Assembly: GCA_036346225.1 (NCBI GenBank)
Contig: JARFIW010001082.1
Span: 6,324,001-6,388,000, forward strand
Length of the DNA: 64,000 nt
Origin: Platerodrilus igneus
Lineage: Eukaryota > Arthropoda > Insecta > Coleoptera > Lycidae
Direction of reading: 5' to 3'
Shown here: piece after piece, positions 48,190 through 60,335 of the stretch
How the letters are laid out: each line of letters opens with the position of its first letter
Numbering within the stretch: position 1 is the stretch's first letter
Program-made: the position numbers and the translations under genes
The notes under the pieces: generated by a model
Database searches by the model: none
The model's input: only the letters and a program-made list of their open reading frames with translations
What the model was told of the DNA's origin: nothing

Positions 48190-49015
48190 CAATAACTATT
48201 TACATAAATCCTCTCAATCGTATAAATAGAAACATGTTAAAAAATGTTTTCCAATCCTCAAGTTATTGAATTTATATGAAATTTAACTATATAAAAATTA
48301 ATCAGCTGATTTCAAGTTAAGCATATTCGCTACCTCAAAGTCGCTTCCAGGGTGCAACACAAATTAAAGGCACACATTTTTCTAAACTTTAAAATTTTCA
48401 CCTAATGTATTCAAGCCAAATATATCAAACATTAATAAATCGTCACTTTCAATTTATGTAAAAGGTCTAACTTGAAATTTGTATTATTTTGACAAGGGTC
48501 CTAGGCCATGGAGCGAAACGTAAATAATGACGATTTTAACAACTATGAGTGATTTAATTCCCAAAGAAGAGTAAGAAAAATAATTTTTTGACATTTCAAA
48601 TATGGTTTTTGCACCTGGAAAATTTGAAACTAAAAAAGTAAAACAATAGCGAAGGGTTTTATGTTGTCATGAAGCTAATGCTAGTTAATGCTGCAATTCT
48701 GTACACTTGATCGTGTCTGTAAAATCATAAAACTGTTGCTTACCGGAAATCTATAACTTGTTTCCTTATATATCTACAGAAACTGGTATTCTGTAAAACT
48801 TTCTGCATCTGTACAGAGATATGCTATAGGTTGCACCTATATTCATGGTCGTACTTTCGAACTATTTTTTATATTTTGAGGTTAAATTACTCTATTTTTA
48901 AATCCAAATTGGTGATTATTCACAAACCTAAATTGATTTATAATGCAGCAACAACGTCCACAGTCAGCAATACCTAAAGTAATATTCTTTGGAAGTACAA
49001 CTTCTATAAAATAAT
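48190..49015. other. Flank between LINE C and Harbinger
   Basis: Probably holds the LINE C 5' untranslated region and the Harbinger left end. No terminal inverted repeat could be assigned. Confidence 0.4.
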
Positions 49016-49019
49016 TACA

Positions 49020-49960
49020 TTTTAGACCTGCGAAGAACCCTATTTACTTGCTAGCAGTCCTGCAGGAAAGCGAAAACGTACAAAAAATACATCGACATTG
49101 CAGTACGAATTCTATCTACATTTCATGAAAAATGATTATAATTTCTGAAGTGGGACAATTAATCCAATTTTGGGCGACAATTATATAGATAAGGTATGGG
49201 AGGAATTAACAAATGTTTTAAATGGTATTGGGGATGGACCTAGTTTGTCTACAGATGAATGGAAGAAGGTTTGTTATTTTATTCTGCAATATAAAAGTAA
49301 ACAGATTTGAGATTTTTAGAGGTTTGTTGACTGGAAATATGCATTACGCAGTAAATTCAAAAAATGTAACGCATACCGAAAGAAAACCGGCTCTGAACCG
49401 GAATCAGATATTAAATTAACCCCATTAGAAGAAAGAGCACTGGGAGTATGGGGAAAAGTTGCTGTTACTAGAAAACCATTTGTAACTGATTATGATGGGG
49501 ATTTAATATTTGACAGATGATGAAGCATTAATTGTTTCACTCTCAAGAGGGATAAAGTTGAAGTGGACTGATAGCAGATACACGGAGCTCAATTTACACA
49601 ACTGAGATAACAGACACGTTCTGTAATGCTATTGCATCAACATCAAAACAATCTGAAACATGCAGAACAGCAACTGCACCAACACATGTTGATCCTGTTA
49701 CTAATTTAATGGGACAATCTATCAAAAAATCAAAAACTGCTTTAAGGGTTAAACCACTTTCTTTCTTAACAGAGCTGTTACAAGCTACTGTAAAATGCGA
49801 AAATAATTCAAAGGAGTTGAATACAATTTTAAAACAATTTTGTGATAATTATATAAACATTAAAAAAGAAAAAAATCGAATTGGATTACTGAAACTGAAT
49901 TTTGAAATGGCAAAATACAAACATGAAAATACTACATTTAAGTTTGATAACGAAAATTAA
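49020..49960 (+). pseudogene. Harbinger Myb/SANT-like DNA-binding protein
   Basis: The accessory protein of PIF/Harbinger transposons binds DNA and partners with the transposase. Exon 1 (to 49268) contains KRKRTKNTSTLQYEFYLHFM, one TGA, then DKVWEELTNVLNGIGDGPSL and STDEWKK. A 51-bp intron, 49269-49319 (GTTTGT...TTTTTAG), joins in frame to RFVDWKYALRSKFKKCNAYR. The Trp spacing fits the zeste/Myb-SANT fold. A coiled C-terminus follows (49709-49960, ELLQATVKCENNSKELNTIL). Two or more frame breaks lie between 49500 and 49700. Confidence 0.78.
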
Positions 49961-50124
49961 GATCATTGTGTATTTATTCTTGGACATATTAATAAAATAG
50001 AATTCACACATATTTAACAATTAAAATATAAGCTATAATATATTAATTATTGTTGTGTGGAAAATTACTCCTAATATATTGATTTCATGCTGCCGGGCCG
50101 AGTTCTAGAATATCATTCTTTATG

Positions 50125-51222
50125 TCATGTATCACTACAATATAAATAAATAATAACGTTGCTCTTTTGAACACCTTCATATTTATCATCGGCACATACA
50201 ACTTGTTCATCCCTGTATTCAATATCCTCCTCATGAACAGGGAATTTAGCTTTCAAAGCCATGTTATGAAGAACACAAGTGTAAATAATTCTTGTAGCTC
50301 GTATTGGGTAGTATAATAGCATTCGGTGTCTCGATAAACTCCTAAACCTGCCTTTTAATATTCCATTTGTTCTTTCTATCACGTTACGAACAGTTTTAAG
50401 CTTTTGATTATACATAGCTTCTGGGGTGCCATCTTGGAACAACTGCAAATGGAGTAAAAAGCCATGGCTCTAATGGATAACCGCTACCTCCTATAAATAT
50501 AACGTTAAAAAAGTTTTATTGAAACAGAGGTAGAACTTCCCTATTAAATGTGACTGTGTATCATGATGCTCATACTCGTGCTGTTGATGGTTTTTAATAT
50601 TGCACATTTGCCATATAGCTGCATCCATGATATCTTGCACAGCATCCTATAATTGTTGCATTTGAATCTGATACATGCACTATAAGAGTTAACATGAAAA
50701 ATGCATTTCTATTCTACTACAATTCTGTGGTTGGTGAAGGGATGCTAATCTTAAATAAATTTCCCATCTTAAAAATTGCTGGACTCAGCTGTGTACTAGA
50801 GTAGATAACTCTGAGCAACTACAATAAGTATGCATTACATTAATGGAATGACGTCCTTTCCTGTTAATGTATACAAATGGAGGATGATCTTGATCTGCTA
50901 CAGGTGGAGCAAGTATCTCAACATGCGTTCCGTCGATCACTCTCAATACTTCACGTGCTTCCCATTTCTCATAAAAGCTATAGAGGTATAAATAAAATGC
51001 TCTTTGTAATAATAGATATGCTCATGATAAACCTACTCTTGTTTAATAGATTTTTTGTTTTCTAGAGTTGGAAATTTTGCCCAAACTCTAAATTCTTAGT
51101 GATTAACAGACATGTCATTGACAATTCTGCTTATGGCTGGCTGACAATGATATCCAACTGTTGTTGCCTACAGAATTTTGGAATGATCCAGTTGCAACAA
51201 CCTTTAAACTAGTCAATACCTA
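50125..51222 (-). pseudogene. PIF/Harbinger (HARBI1-type) transposase
   Basis: DDE_4 nuclease in several exons on the minus strand. VLTSLKVVATGSFQNSVG (about 51215) and SRIVNDMSVNH (about 51130) are the helix-turn-helix part. After an intron-like gap, FYEKWEAREVLRVIDGTHVE carries the first D (about 50940) and YINRKGRHSINVMHTY follows. IGGSGYPLEPWLFTPF (about 50480) lacks the second catalytic Asp, since GDSGYP is expected. VRNVIERTNGILKGRFRSL (50125-50448) has the catalytic Glu. The gene converges tail to tail with the Myb-like gene. Stops and a one-base shift near 50448 inactivate it. Confidence 0.83.
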
Positions 51223-51850
51223 AAAAGTAATGTTTTTAAAACTATAAAATATATAATAATTCTTTATTGTCATAATTATGTTACATGCGAGAAAAAATAA
51301 ACTATTCAAAATATAAATGGACAATATGTTAAAGAGCAGTATCAAATATTATTTCTTCTACCTACTATTCCTTAAGACAGAAGAAAAAACTATCTAATAA
51401 CTACAATACAGGTATGTAGAGCTGTTTCAAAATCTCAGCGACCCTGAGATGCGCAATGGAGGAAGTGAGAAACCTTTAGAAAGGATATAACAGGGTGTTT
51501 TCAGTTCAACCTAAAAACATTACGATTCGCTAAAATAACCCTTATTGTAATATCAAATTATTAATGTGTATACAAATACCTAACCTTACTACTAATCTAT
51601 GATAAAAGCAAGGCGTATTTCACTTTTGAGTTTTATATTACTTCTTGGGACTAAATGAATTAAATAAATCATATAACGAATGATTATGGGATATTCGCTT
51701 TAAGATCAAAGTTACCATCCCTTTCGAACAGGAGGAATAAACTGTCAAAAAATCACACTGGTAACTCCATTCTATTTAAATACCTAATCTACATAATACA
51801 GACGGTAAACAAGGTAATATATAATAAACAGTCTAATAAACAGTAATTCT
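51223..51850. other. Unassigned sequence
   Basis: No gene or repeat is recognised; probably includes the right flank of the Harbinger element. Confidence 0.45.
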
Positions 51851-51852
51851 TT

Positions 51853-52128
51853 TCTTAACTATCCTCCCGAGTCTTTATGCTCGAAGGAGTCCTTATGTAG
51901 GTTACTGTTAGAAATAGATAATAATTATTAAGAAACAAATCACTTAACACATTTATCAGAACAGTCTGTAATAGTTTTAACAACAAAAAAAAACAAGACT
52001 GTTCTGATATGCATGTTAAGTGATGTGTTTTTTAATAATATCTATCTCTAACAGCAACCTAACCTCAAAAAGCCTATCGCCGGACTCGTTTGAGTGTAAA
52101 GACTCGGGAGGATAGTTAAGAAACAAAT
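51853..52128. repeat. Palindrome 1: shared core inside locus-specific arms
   Basis: The inner arms (AGGTTACTGTTAGAAATAGAT from 51899, paired with 52010-52072) are shared with palindrome 2. The outer arms pair TTCTTAACTATCCTCCCGAG (about 51853-51871) with CTCGGGAGGATAGTTAAGAA (about 52104-52123). These outer arms are not found around palindrome 2. The first motif is given here without its last base where it exceeds twenty. Confidence 0.85.
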
Positions 52129-53653
52129 TTTTGCGCCAGGCTTACAATAGTCGTAGGAAATTGGAGGGACGTTCACCGCAGTCCCGTCCACGACGTCACA
52201 AAATATCATTCTAGGCTGTTGTGTGCTTAAAACTGAGAATGATGCCTCGGTTATGTAATTATAAATTTTGTTTGAAACAGTTTTTATTTTAAGTATGGAA
52301 TAATTTAAATCATCATCATCATCATTTAAATCATCATCAGGCAAACTCAAGTCTGAAGAATCACTATCGTGGTTAACATTTATTATTAGTTCCTCTATGT
52401 TGTCTATTATATATTCCCTACTAAGGTAGTCTTTTTCTGTTTTCTCTACACGAGAACGAATATTTACCCATTCTTCATGACCAATAAGTATTGAACTTAT
52501 TTTCGGCCAACTTCCATACATCCTCTTAATTTAAAAGTTGTGTTATTTGCAGTAACATGATTTTTTATCATTGCCTATATTTTTTCAATAGGGTTGAGTT
52601 CAAGATGATATATGGGGGCAATCGCAACACTGTAAGGCCATGTTCGGCTAAAATTTTATCAACAACATATTGCTTACATGGAGGCTTATGTTGGTTAATA
52701 TTTGCATATAGTTCTGATTGTGTATCTTTAAGCTGAAAAGTTATGTTTTTTTTTCAGTAGCCAACACCTCACGTCTTCTTTTTTCCAAGCCGTAGTTGGA
52801 TTTGTTTCCTCCGTCGCATTATGATGTGATGCATTATCCATCACTAACACAGAGTTTGGTTCAAGGTTTTGTAATAATTTATCTTGTAACCATTTATAGA
52901 AATTTCTATGATTCATTTCATCGTGATAATCACCAGTTTTAAGTCCAGACTTAAAAATTAGCAATCCATTCGGAACAAAACCTTTTTGCCACCAGCATTT
53001 ATAATAATTAAACGTTTCCCTTTAACTAATGGTGCTTTTGAACATTGATCTGAACCATCGTCTCACGACTTCGATACATTATGTGAACTGTGCACGTAAG
53101 TTTCATCACAATATATAATATTTCTTCCTTCTGATCATTATTGTACTTTTCATAAAAAATCGACTCGTGCTCGGATTTGTGTTTTTTCAATTAAGACTTT
53201 TCGATTGTCTTGGCACTTCTTCCAACGAAACCTCATTTTATGCACCAATCGTCTAAACCAATTGATTTTTCCACAGAAATTAATTTTTTCACATTTGAAA
53301 GCTTCAAATACAGCCTGCATTGTAGGTTGCTTATGGTGTGTATTCGGAAATCGATAAATAATTGTACGCACAATTTCTTCTTCAAATTCATCTAATATAG
53401 ACTTTGGACTACCTTTCTTAATGGTTTTCCTTGGTGAGGTAAATTGTAACTTAGCACCAACTGGCTGCATTTTGCCTTCTTTAATAATTTTCTTAACAGT
53501 TGTTAACCCAACACAGCTGCTTCAGACACTATTTTGCTCAAACTGTTCAGCAAAATCATATACTGGCCAGTATCCATCTGCTCTCATATAATTGTAAAGA
53601 TTATATATAATCTCATGGCCTTGGCTATGAACAATTTTTTTAGAATTGCTCAT
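52060..53653 (-). pseudogene. DDE_3-type (IS630/Tc1-mariner-like) transposase
   Basis: ATG at 53653 opens MSNSKKIVHSQGHEIIYNLY, then a helix-turn-helix region to 53150 with one TGA. The catalytic motifs follow with frame breaks: IIYCDETYVHSSHNVSKS (first D, about 53110-53060), NSVLVMDNASHHNATEE (second D, about 52850-52800), and ELNPIEKI.AMIKNHV (third, Glu, about 52600-52560). The tail (VNHDSDSSDLSLPDDD) is acidic. Stops near 53150 and 53060 inactivate it. It lies exactly between the two palindromes, but I cannot show that they are its ends. Confidence 0.8.
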
Positions 53654-53917
53654 AATGAAGTCGAATCTTGCCTAAAATAAAAAAGTTTGTACTCAAGAAA
53701 TATTAAATTTAAAAACATTTATTTACAATTTCAAAATAAACAACGAAGTGTAGTCTTGAAAAAGACTGTTTTATAAATATTATTAACAATGGGAAATTAA
53801 ACAAAATACAGATAACAAAAATAGACAGGAATGGCAAATGTCAAAATTAGGTGTCTAGAATATGCAGTATCGGCTCGGCGGTAAGTTAAGAACATAGATT
53901 AGATAAGATTAATATAG

Positions 53918-54218
53918 ACAAGCCACTTTCATAACGACCATCTCACGCCAGTAATGCCGTGGCTGTAATGATAGATTAGGTTACTGTTAGAAATAGATAT
54001 TAAAAAACACAAATCTCTTAACACACATATCAGAACAGTTGTTGTTAAAACTATTGCAGACTGCTTTGATATGCGTATTAAGCGATTTGTGTTTTTAATA
54101 ATAATATCTAATTTGTGTTTTTTAATAATAATATTTATTTCTAACAGTAACCTAACTTGTCATTGCAGCAACGGCATTACTGGCGTAAGACGGTTGTCTT
54201 TCATTATACAAGCACGTG
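53918..54218. repeat. Palindrome 2: same core, different outer arms
   Basis: The core AGGTTACTGTTAGAAATAGA is at 53983-54003 on the left, with its complement on the right at 54130-54150. The outer arms pair CACGCCAGTAATGCCGTGGC (about 53945-53964) with the complement of CGGCATTACTGGCGTAAGA (about 54173-54191). Locus-specific sequence is thus itself inverted around a repeated core. Confidence 0.85.
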
Positions 54219-54870
54219 ACTTTTTGTTACTTTAATAAACAGATTTAATCAGAATAATAAATATGATTAGAACAGAGTAATCTAACAAATATTAATATAA
54301 CCTGTAACGTGATGTAGTGCAGAACAAATATTTTTTTGTATGAAAAATGTATAAAATATATTCATATGGTAACATCGGCTTTAAAATTATATTGTAGTAA
54401 CGTCAACGCTGTTGGAGCCATGACTATCATTACACAATACTATATTTTCATTTTGGTCTAGTTTTGTCAGTAATATTTGGGATTTCTGCGCAGGTCGCTG
54501 ACATTTTGATTTCTATTCAACAACGTTGTAGTAACCTGATTTTTTATTGTCTTGAATACATTGTAAACTATAGCTGTAATTATTTTGGTATATTTTTAAA
54601 ATAGAATTATTTTCTAATGAACAACGGGCAATTTATAATTTGATGTGAAAATTGCCTAATCTTATAGTCTGTTTTCCTTTTTAGCGGCTTTCAGATAAGT
54701 TACTTAACTGAATATGTTCAAATACATATAAAACAAGGTTTTTGCGGTTTGTAAACTCTATGACCTAAAGTCTTTTATTGAAATGTTATGCTTAATGAAC
54801 ACTATTATTGTTGAAATCGAAATATACAATATTATATTGTCTGTTTTAGATTATTTCCTTTTTTCATCTG
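54219..54870. other. Unassigned AT-rich sequence
   Basis: No gene or repeat is recognised. Confidence 0.5.
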
Positions 54871-54907
54871 GTTTGTGTTTGAACATGACTCCAAAGCGCT
54901 AAGTATG

Positions 54908-55045
54908 AGTGCATGCATGTGTACCTGGTTGTGTGCATGCGTGTCTGTGTGTGCATGCAATTGTGTGTTTGTCCAAGCATGGGTGTATGTTTATGCATTT
55001 GTGTGTGTGTGCATGTGCGTGCGTGCTTGCATGTGTGTGCACCTG
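54908..55045. repeat. GTGTGCATGC-type low-complexity tract
   Basis: Purine-pyrimidine alternating sequence, potentially Z-forming. It resembles the expansion inside the SINE at 23.6 kb but lacks the SINE head. Confidence 0.8.
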
Positions 55046-55254
55046 TTGAGCAATTTTTATGTGGCCTCACACCAAAACCTTACCCTAGTGTGGACTAGCT
55101 GAGCTCAGTGGCCATACACATGACCCCATAATTTTTCTCGATTTTAAATGATTCACAGTGGTATATGAGTATTTCAATCTGATCTAGTTTATCTTGACCT
55201 ACTCCCAAGAACTAAGAATATTTATCTATATAAGTTCATTTATTACGCAGAATC

Positions 55255-55302
55255 TTCTCTATTTACGCGTTTCGGGCCAATGGACCATTTTCGAAATAGC
55301 TA
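55255..55302 (-). ncRNA. Hammerhead-like motif of a Penelope-type tail
   Basis: The minus strand reads CTATTT-CGAAAA-TGGTCC-att-GGCCC-GAAACGCGT-AAATAG, with the outer six bases pairing and a short internal stem. This is a typical arrangement near Penelope-like element ends. The conserved CUGAUGA strand is not intact, so activity is unproven. Confidence 0.45.
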
Positions 55303-55447
55303 CAACTTCACAACATATACAATAAATAAATAGTAAAATAAGTTTCAAACATGTAAATTAATTTAAAAAAGAAATGTATTCAATTGACAACTGGTATGTA
55401 ACATATATTTTAGTATTTATTTATTGTATATGTTGTGATGTTGTAGC
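55303..55447. repeat. Inverted repeat beside the hammerhead-like motif
   Basis: Arms of about 42 bases (TTCACAACATATACAATAAA against TTTATTGTATATGTTGTGAT) are separated by about 60 bases. The organisation is the same as at 5611-5760. Confidence 0.8.
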
Positions 55448-55477
55448 AGTAGGTGGTTTTTGCCGGTTCTGGTCCCG

Positions 55478-55537
55478 CCGCCGCCTCCTCCGCCTCCACC
55501 TCCGCCGCCTCCTCCGTCTCCTCCGCCTCCGCCGGTG
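55478..55537 (+). repeat. CCG/CCT trinucleotide repeat
   Basis: A GC-rich triplet repeat that stands out from the AT-rich surroundings. In one frame it would encode polyproline, but the frame continues into unrelated sequence and no gene is evident. Confidence 0.9.
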
Positions 55538-55539
55538 TT

Positions 55540-58330
55540 TAATATTTATAACCATTTTTTATCTTTCGAGATAAACCTATCTTGTTTGGTATCAATTAAT
55601 TATCAATTAATATTAGAATTTTCTCGCAAAAATTTAATAATTTATTTTATCCGATTCAAAGTTTAATAAACTAATTACAATTTTTACAAAGTATAACATT
55701 TATCTTCCTCGTTTAACCAAATCCAAGCAGGTTAAAGTAACCTGTAACAAAAAATAGAAATTAATGTGTTGATTAAAAAAGACCTGCAACAAAAAGAGGT
55801 TAATGTACTGTTTAATAAGAGCGGAAAAGTGTTTTCGCTCAATAAGACATATTGTTGTTAATCTAACAATATGAGAATAATGTAAAAACATTCCAATGTA
55901 ATGTGTTTTTAATATATAAATGGGAAGGTCGACTTTGGCGTAATCATCGCTCCGAATTACATGTGAAAGCTGTATATAATTTCTTTTTAAAAGTGTATAT
56001 CTTCTCCAAACAAATACGGTTATTACAGTAGGAAAGTATGCTAAATGCGAGTCAATAAATAGCAATTTAATATTGCTTACTGACCTACCTTAATTAGGTT
56101 GCTGTACTATTAGGAATGATGTACTTTTTGTTGTCCTCGCCCGACAAACTGATTTTATTAATTAATTGGGTATAAAGTTGGTGTTTACATGGTTTTGTTT
56201 AAGACCTCGTACATATTTTTCGGATTACTAGAAGACGTTAAAACCATACTTTTTGTGTTAAAGGATTTCACATCGGTAGTCTCTTCTCCCATTTTGGTGT
56301 AAACGCCGTAGAGTTCGAAATCGACTTTTATTGCTGTATGTTGTATTCTTTTTTTTTATTAAGTAATCGAATAAATCGTTCCTTCTGCTGTAACGATTTT
56401 ATTTTCCATCATTATGTCTGCAGATATTTAATATATTTACTTAATAAGAACCAACGTAAAGCATAATAATGCTACACAATCCACTAAATAAATATTACAT
56501 ATTGTCCAATAAAATATTAGCTTTCAATTCAAATTTTAATTTATGCGGTGACAAAAGATACTTTTCTATTAGTGTCATTCTTAGAGCTCCCTCTGTTAGA
56601 CGATTGTAGCGTTGGGCTTGTTGTCAAGCGGTAACTCGCGTGATATTATCACTTCCAATACAGCTGCCGTCAGAAGAAATCGAATTGTTCCTTGAACGCA
56701 AGGACGATGACGTTTGAGGAATCTACGTGTTGGAAGCACGTGAAATTTAAAATTGTTTTCGTGAGATAATATCGTCTCCGACGGCACTTTTGTTGTCCAC
56801 TTGCTGGAGAATAGATCGCAGATGATGAGACGATATTTTGTTTGAAGGGCCTTTGGTTAACAGTAAGTAGTACTGTTTTAGTAATCTTATTAAATAAAGA
56901 TTTTTCAGTGCAACTTTGAAATAATATGCAACTTTTAGTTAACAGAACTTTTGTTTAACGTAAAATTTTGAATACATGCTAATTTTTGTTAGCATGTAAT
57001 TTATTTAGCATGCAACGTAAATTTAATCAACATACAACGTAGGAAAATTTAGAAAAATTTAAGAATTTAACCTTTGTACGAATGTGGATTTGACGAGTAT
57101 CAATTAGTTAATATGCACGCCGAGATATGGTTTGGAGCTTCAATAAGCAGCAAATTTGGTTGTACCGAATTGGAGATTTCCTTTATTTAAGTGCTGAAGC
57201 AAGACGCCTAGCAGGTATTTTTCCGTCAGATGAACATCTGGTATGTAAATTTGCTTTCGTATGTCAGCTGTAGCATGGATATAGCAGACAAATAATTTTT
57301 TGTTTAATCACGTAATTTGAACTTCAAGTTAGGTGAATGACAGACTATATACTTTTCATATTAAACAACAGGAACCTGTAAATTTTCATTTTTAAATCTT
57401 TTTATTAATACATTGAAATTACGGAAGATGTCATTATGAGATAAGGAAAGTTAAATTCTAGATTTTATGAAAATTGATATAATTATTTGAAACATGATTT
57501 ACTCGAATCATTAGAAATTAAATTTATACGTTACATATTTCACTAATAGCTGAGTGGAATATTTTTGTGAGGTTAAAGTAGTGCTACTCAAACCAACCGA
57601 AATTGTTACATATAGTTAATTATTCAGAAAGTAAACTCAGGCTCACTCATTTTTAAGTAAAATTTGGCTAGATATTTCTAATAGAAATGACCATATTTTA
57701 ACGGTGAAAAGTACTTATTATACCAAGTACTTATGTACATATTTTTTCAAGAATTTAAATTAATCAAAATTATATTAAAGGAAAAAGATGTTTTGTAAAT
57801 AGCACAATAACTAAATACTGAAGGAATAGATTTTTATTTTTTGTTCAAGACTATTCTTTTTAATTGGAATGAATGAAGGTTGATTCAAATTAAATTTTTA
57901 AATTTTGGGTATAAATGCACAAACAGTGCTATCTTTGTTTAATCTGTTCACAGGTGTAGCAGTGATGTATAAAGGTCAAAGTCGAGCCATAAGGTAAGAA
58001 ACTTTAGGGATTGTGTTGTTTTTAATAAATTATATAGCGGTAATTGAATATAGGTTTCCGCATTCCCCTTGTACAAGGGACTTAAGTAAGGTCTCCTTCG
58101 TATAGAAAAATTCGGTAGCGCCATATTCTTTAAATTTTTGGTCGCAGTCCAACCCCGACCCACAGCTCATGTTCTACCCAGAGCAAATAGTTCGACTAGC
58201 CGCTTAGCCTTTTGAGATTTCCTCAACTACGAGCCATTTTCCATCGGAACTTGCCGTGGGCTCTATCCGCTTACTGGAAATCCTCGTAAAATTTTCTTGT
58301 GCCTTTCAGCTGGTCACATAGAAAGAAAAC
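55540..58330. other. Unassigned sequence with one block shared with 61 kb
   Basis: No gene is seen. The block 56118-56195 (CCGACAAACTGATTTTATTA) resembles 61047-61115 (GATAAACTAATTTTATTAAT) at roughly 70 percent. The open frame at 55700-56065 has no domain. Confidence 0.5.
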
Positions 58331-58865
58331 CTAATAGGAAAAATCCCTTAATATATCGTAAAGGTTATACTGCTTCGAAAGAAACTCGGACACTGCATCG
58401 CCCACACTGACATTCTTTATGCGATAGCTAACCATACGGATGTTAAACGCTGTGCTAACCATTTCTACACCATCGTCGTCAGTATCGGTAACTGATGCAT
58501 TTTTATGTTTGTTGCTCCGTAGATGACCAGGGTATGCAGACTTTAACACCTCCATGTCGCACACTTTACACATAATTCGTGGTTGTTTCGTACAAGACCC
58601 TTTAACAGCTGGCGGAGCTGAACGTTTACTGCTTAATGACATACCGTGCTGTTTTTCCCTTGTGTCGCTGTAAGCTATTCTCGTAAAAGCGATACCGCAA
58701 GACCCACAGTTTAAGCACTTTGCTGCGGACGGATGTATAAGCTTAACCGTGGACGATGTTACACCACGACATTTGTTCTGGTGCCGTTTGAGAGCATCCC
58801 TCCTGGTAAAGTAGACGTGAGAGGGCTCGCATTTAAAAAAGTTTAGTACAAAACAAAATCCGCGC
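58331..58865 (-). CDS. Zinc-finger protein fragment, mobile-element type
   Basis: The frame is open from a TAG near 58868 to the stop at 58331, about 177 codons, with the first ATG only at 58642. Three fingers are visible: FKCEPSHVYFTRRDALKRHQ-NKC (the second Cys is Ser), CLNCGSCGIAFTRIAYSD, and the matrin/U1-like CKVCDMEVLKSAYPGHLRSN-KHK. Then come DDDGVEMVSTAFNIRMVSYR and IKN. From memory, this finger set followed by an AF.xRI.xYRI segment precedes a protein-primed family B DNA polymerase in some arthropod mobile ORFs. Here the frame ends soon after, so at most a fragment remains. An upstream exon or truncation must supply the start. Confidence 0.5.
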
Positions 58866-58869
58866 TATA

Positions 58870-60335
58870 AGACTTTGGTTAAACTTGTAAGCAAACTAAC
58901 TTATAACTAAAAAGCTTACTCTAGCGTACCTGATTTATGTTCCCTATAGAATGCATACCGAAGGTTTCCGAAGACGGTCGAACAATGTTGAGGATTCAGC
59001 GGGGAACTAAATGACGTCATAATCCTCGCAGCTCGTCCAATTCATTTAGCGCCAATGCATGCGCCCGGTTCGCTTCGTTAGAAACACCGCAAAACGTCTT
59101 CCATGTTATACAGGTCGGCAATCGCATCGCATGCATATTAAAAATCCAAAAGGGTTATAGCACACGCACACAAATTGGTTGCAAGCCGTGCATTAGAAGA
59201 TGCAGTGCTACTATAAACAATAACTTAATAAAACATTTTAAACCTTTACTAAGGGGATACCAAACTTGTTGCCTACAGAATACTTACTAATAAAACAATT
59301 TAATTTTAAAAAAACTTCTACGTTATATTTTCGGAAATGCTAGGCTTGAATATTTTCTTTGGAAACAATCGAAGATTGCCGAAGACACTCGAAGAGTGCA
59401 CAAACGCGGTCGCTAAACCAATTAGCATTAATACCAAGTATTCCGTACTTTCGTAGGTTGTTCATTTCCTAAAACCAAATCTTCCGCATAGCGGTCGGTA
59501 TCACGTAATTATTTCTAGAACCGGTAAGTACTCGATATCGCCCAAATAGAGAATTAGATGCTCGATGTCCGTCAACCCCGATTCCCTCGTAAAAGGTAGA
59601 AAAAAACTCGGTCAATCATCCATTATACTTCGACTCACCCCCGTTCTGATAATTTACAAACATTTTTCAAACGACAATGGGCTGAGAATTTTTAAACCTC
59701 CGAGGGATCTTTAAGTCGTGATCAATTACACATCCGAGCTATGCGTAAACTAACATATTTTGTAGCAACTGTGCACTGTATAATACATGCATACCCCTTC
59801 TCTGCGCTACTGCTATTCTTGTAGTTGCTTGAAAAAGTCCGTCGTCCTTTTTACTGCTAGGGCCGCTAAAAAGCACCATTCCATACTTTCTTTATAAGTG
59901 TAGCACATCGCGCACTTTTTTGTCGGTTAATTAAATTTTGTTTATGTAGGTCTTTACACTTTCGCTTATTTTAACATCTAATACGATCGATTAACCACTT
60001 TCGATTATTCTAACGGGGAGCCACCATACATCCCGCCGCACCGTTCTTTTTGAATCCAACGATCCTATGGGCTTTCGCACACTTACACCTGACGTATCTT
60101 TCCTACTATTTGTTAAACAAAAACTACCGGTATCGCCATTGTGGACCTAAACAGATGTTTGTGGGTGTGTACGAGAATATGTAACCATATACATTAACCA
60201 GTCTAAGCTATTTTATTTAGTCCACGAAAACTATTATTTTTCTAAACCACAATTAATAATCGCCATTATAGGTTCCACATTTCTACCATTTCCCAATGAC
60301 TGGTGCTACGTACATGGAAACTTTAATTTCTTATT
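58870..60335. other. Unassigned block with internal repeats
   Basis: GTTTCCGAAGACGGTCGAAC (58965) and GATTGCCGAAGACACTCGAA (59371) are related. ACTCGATATCGCCCAAATAG (59528) recurs diverged as ACTCGATACCATCCGAATAA (61146). No intact gene is seen. The block probably contains decayed copies of the 61-64 kb element. Confidence 0.45.

Noticed and set aside
54875..55102. Cysteine/valine-rich ORF in a GT tract and its antisense His/Thr-rich ORF
   Set aside because: Both come from a GTGTGCATGC-type low-complexity repeat.
55460..55666. Polyproline protein
   Set aside because: Product of a CCG/CCT triplet repeat; the frame has no domain, no start context and no neighbouring exon.
55700..56065. 121-codon minus-strand ORF
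   Set aside because: No recognisable motif, AT-rich codon content as in random sequence, and no repeat or splice support.
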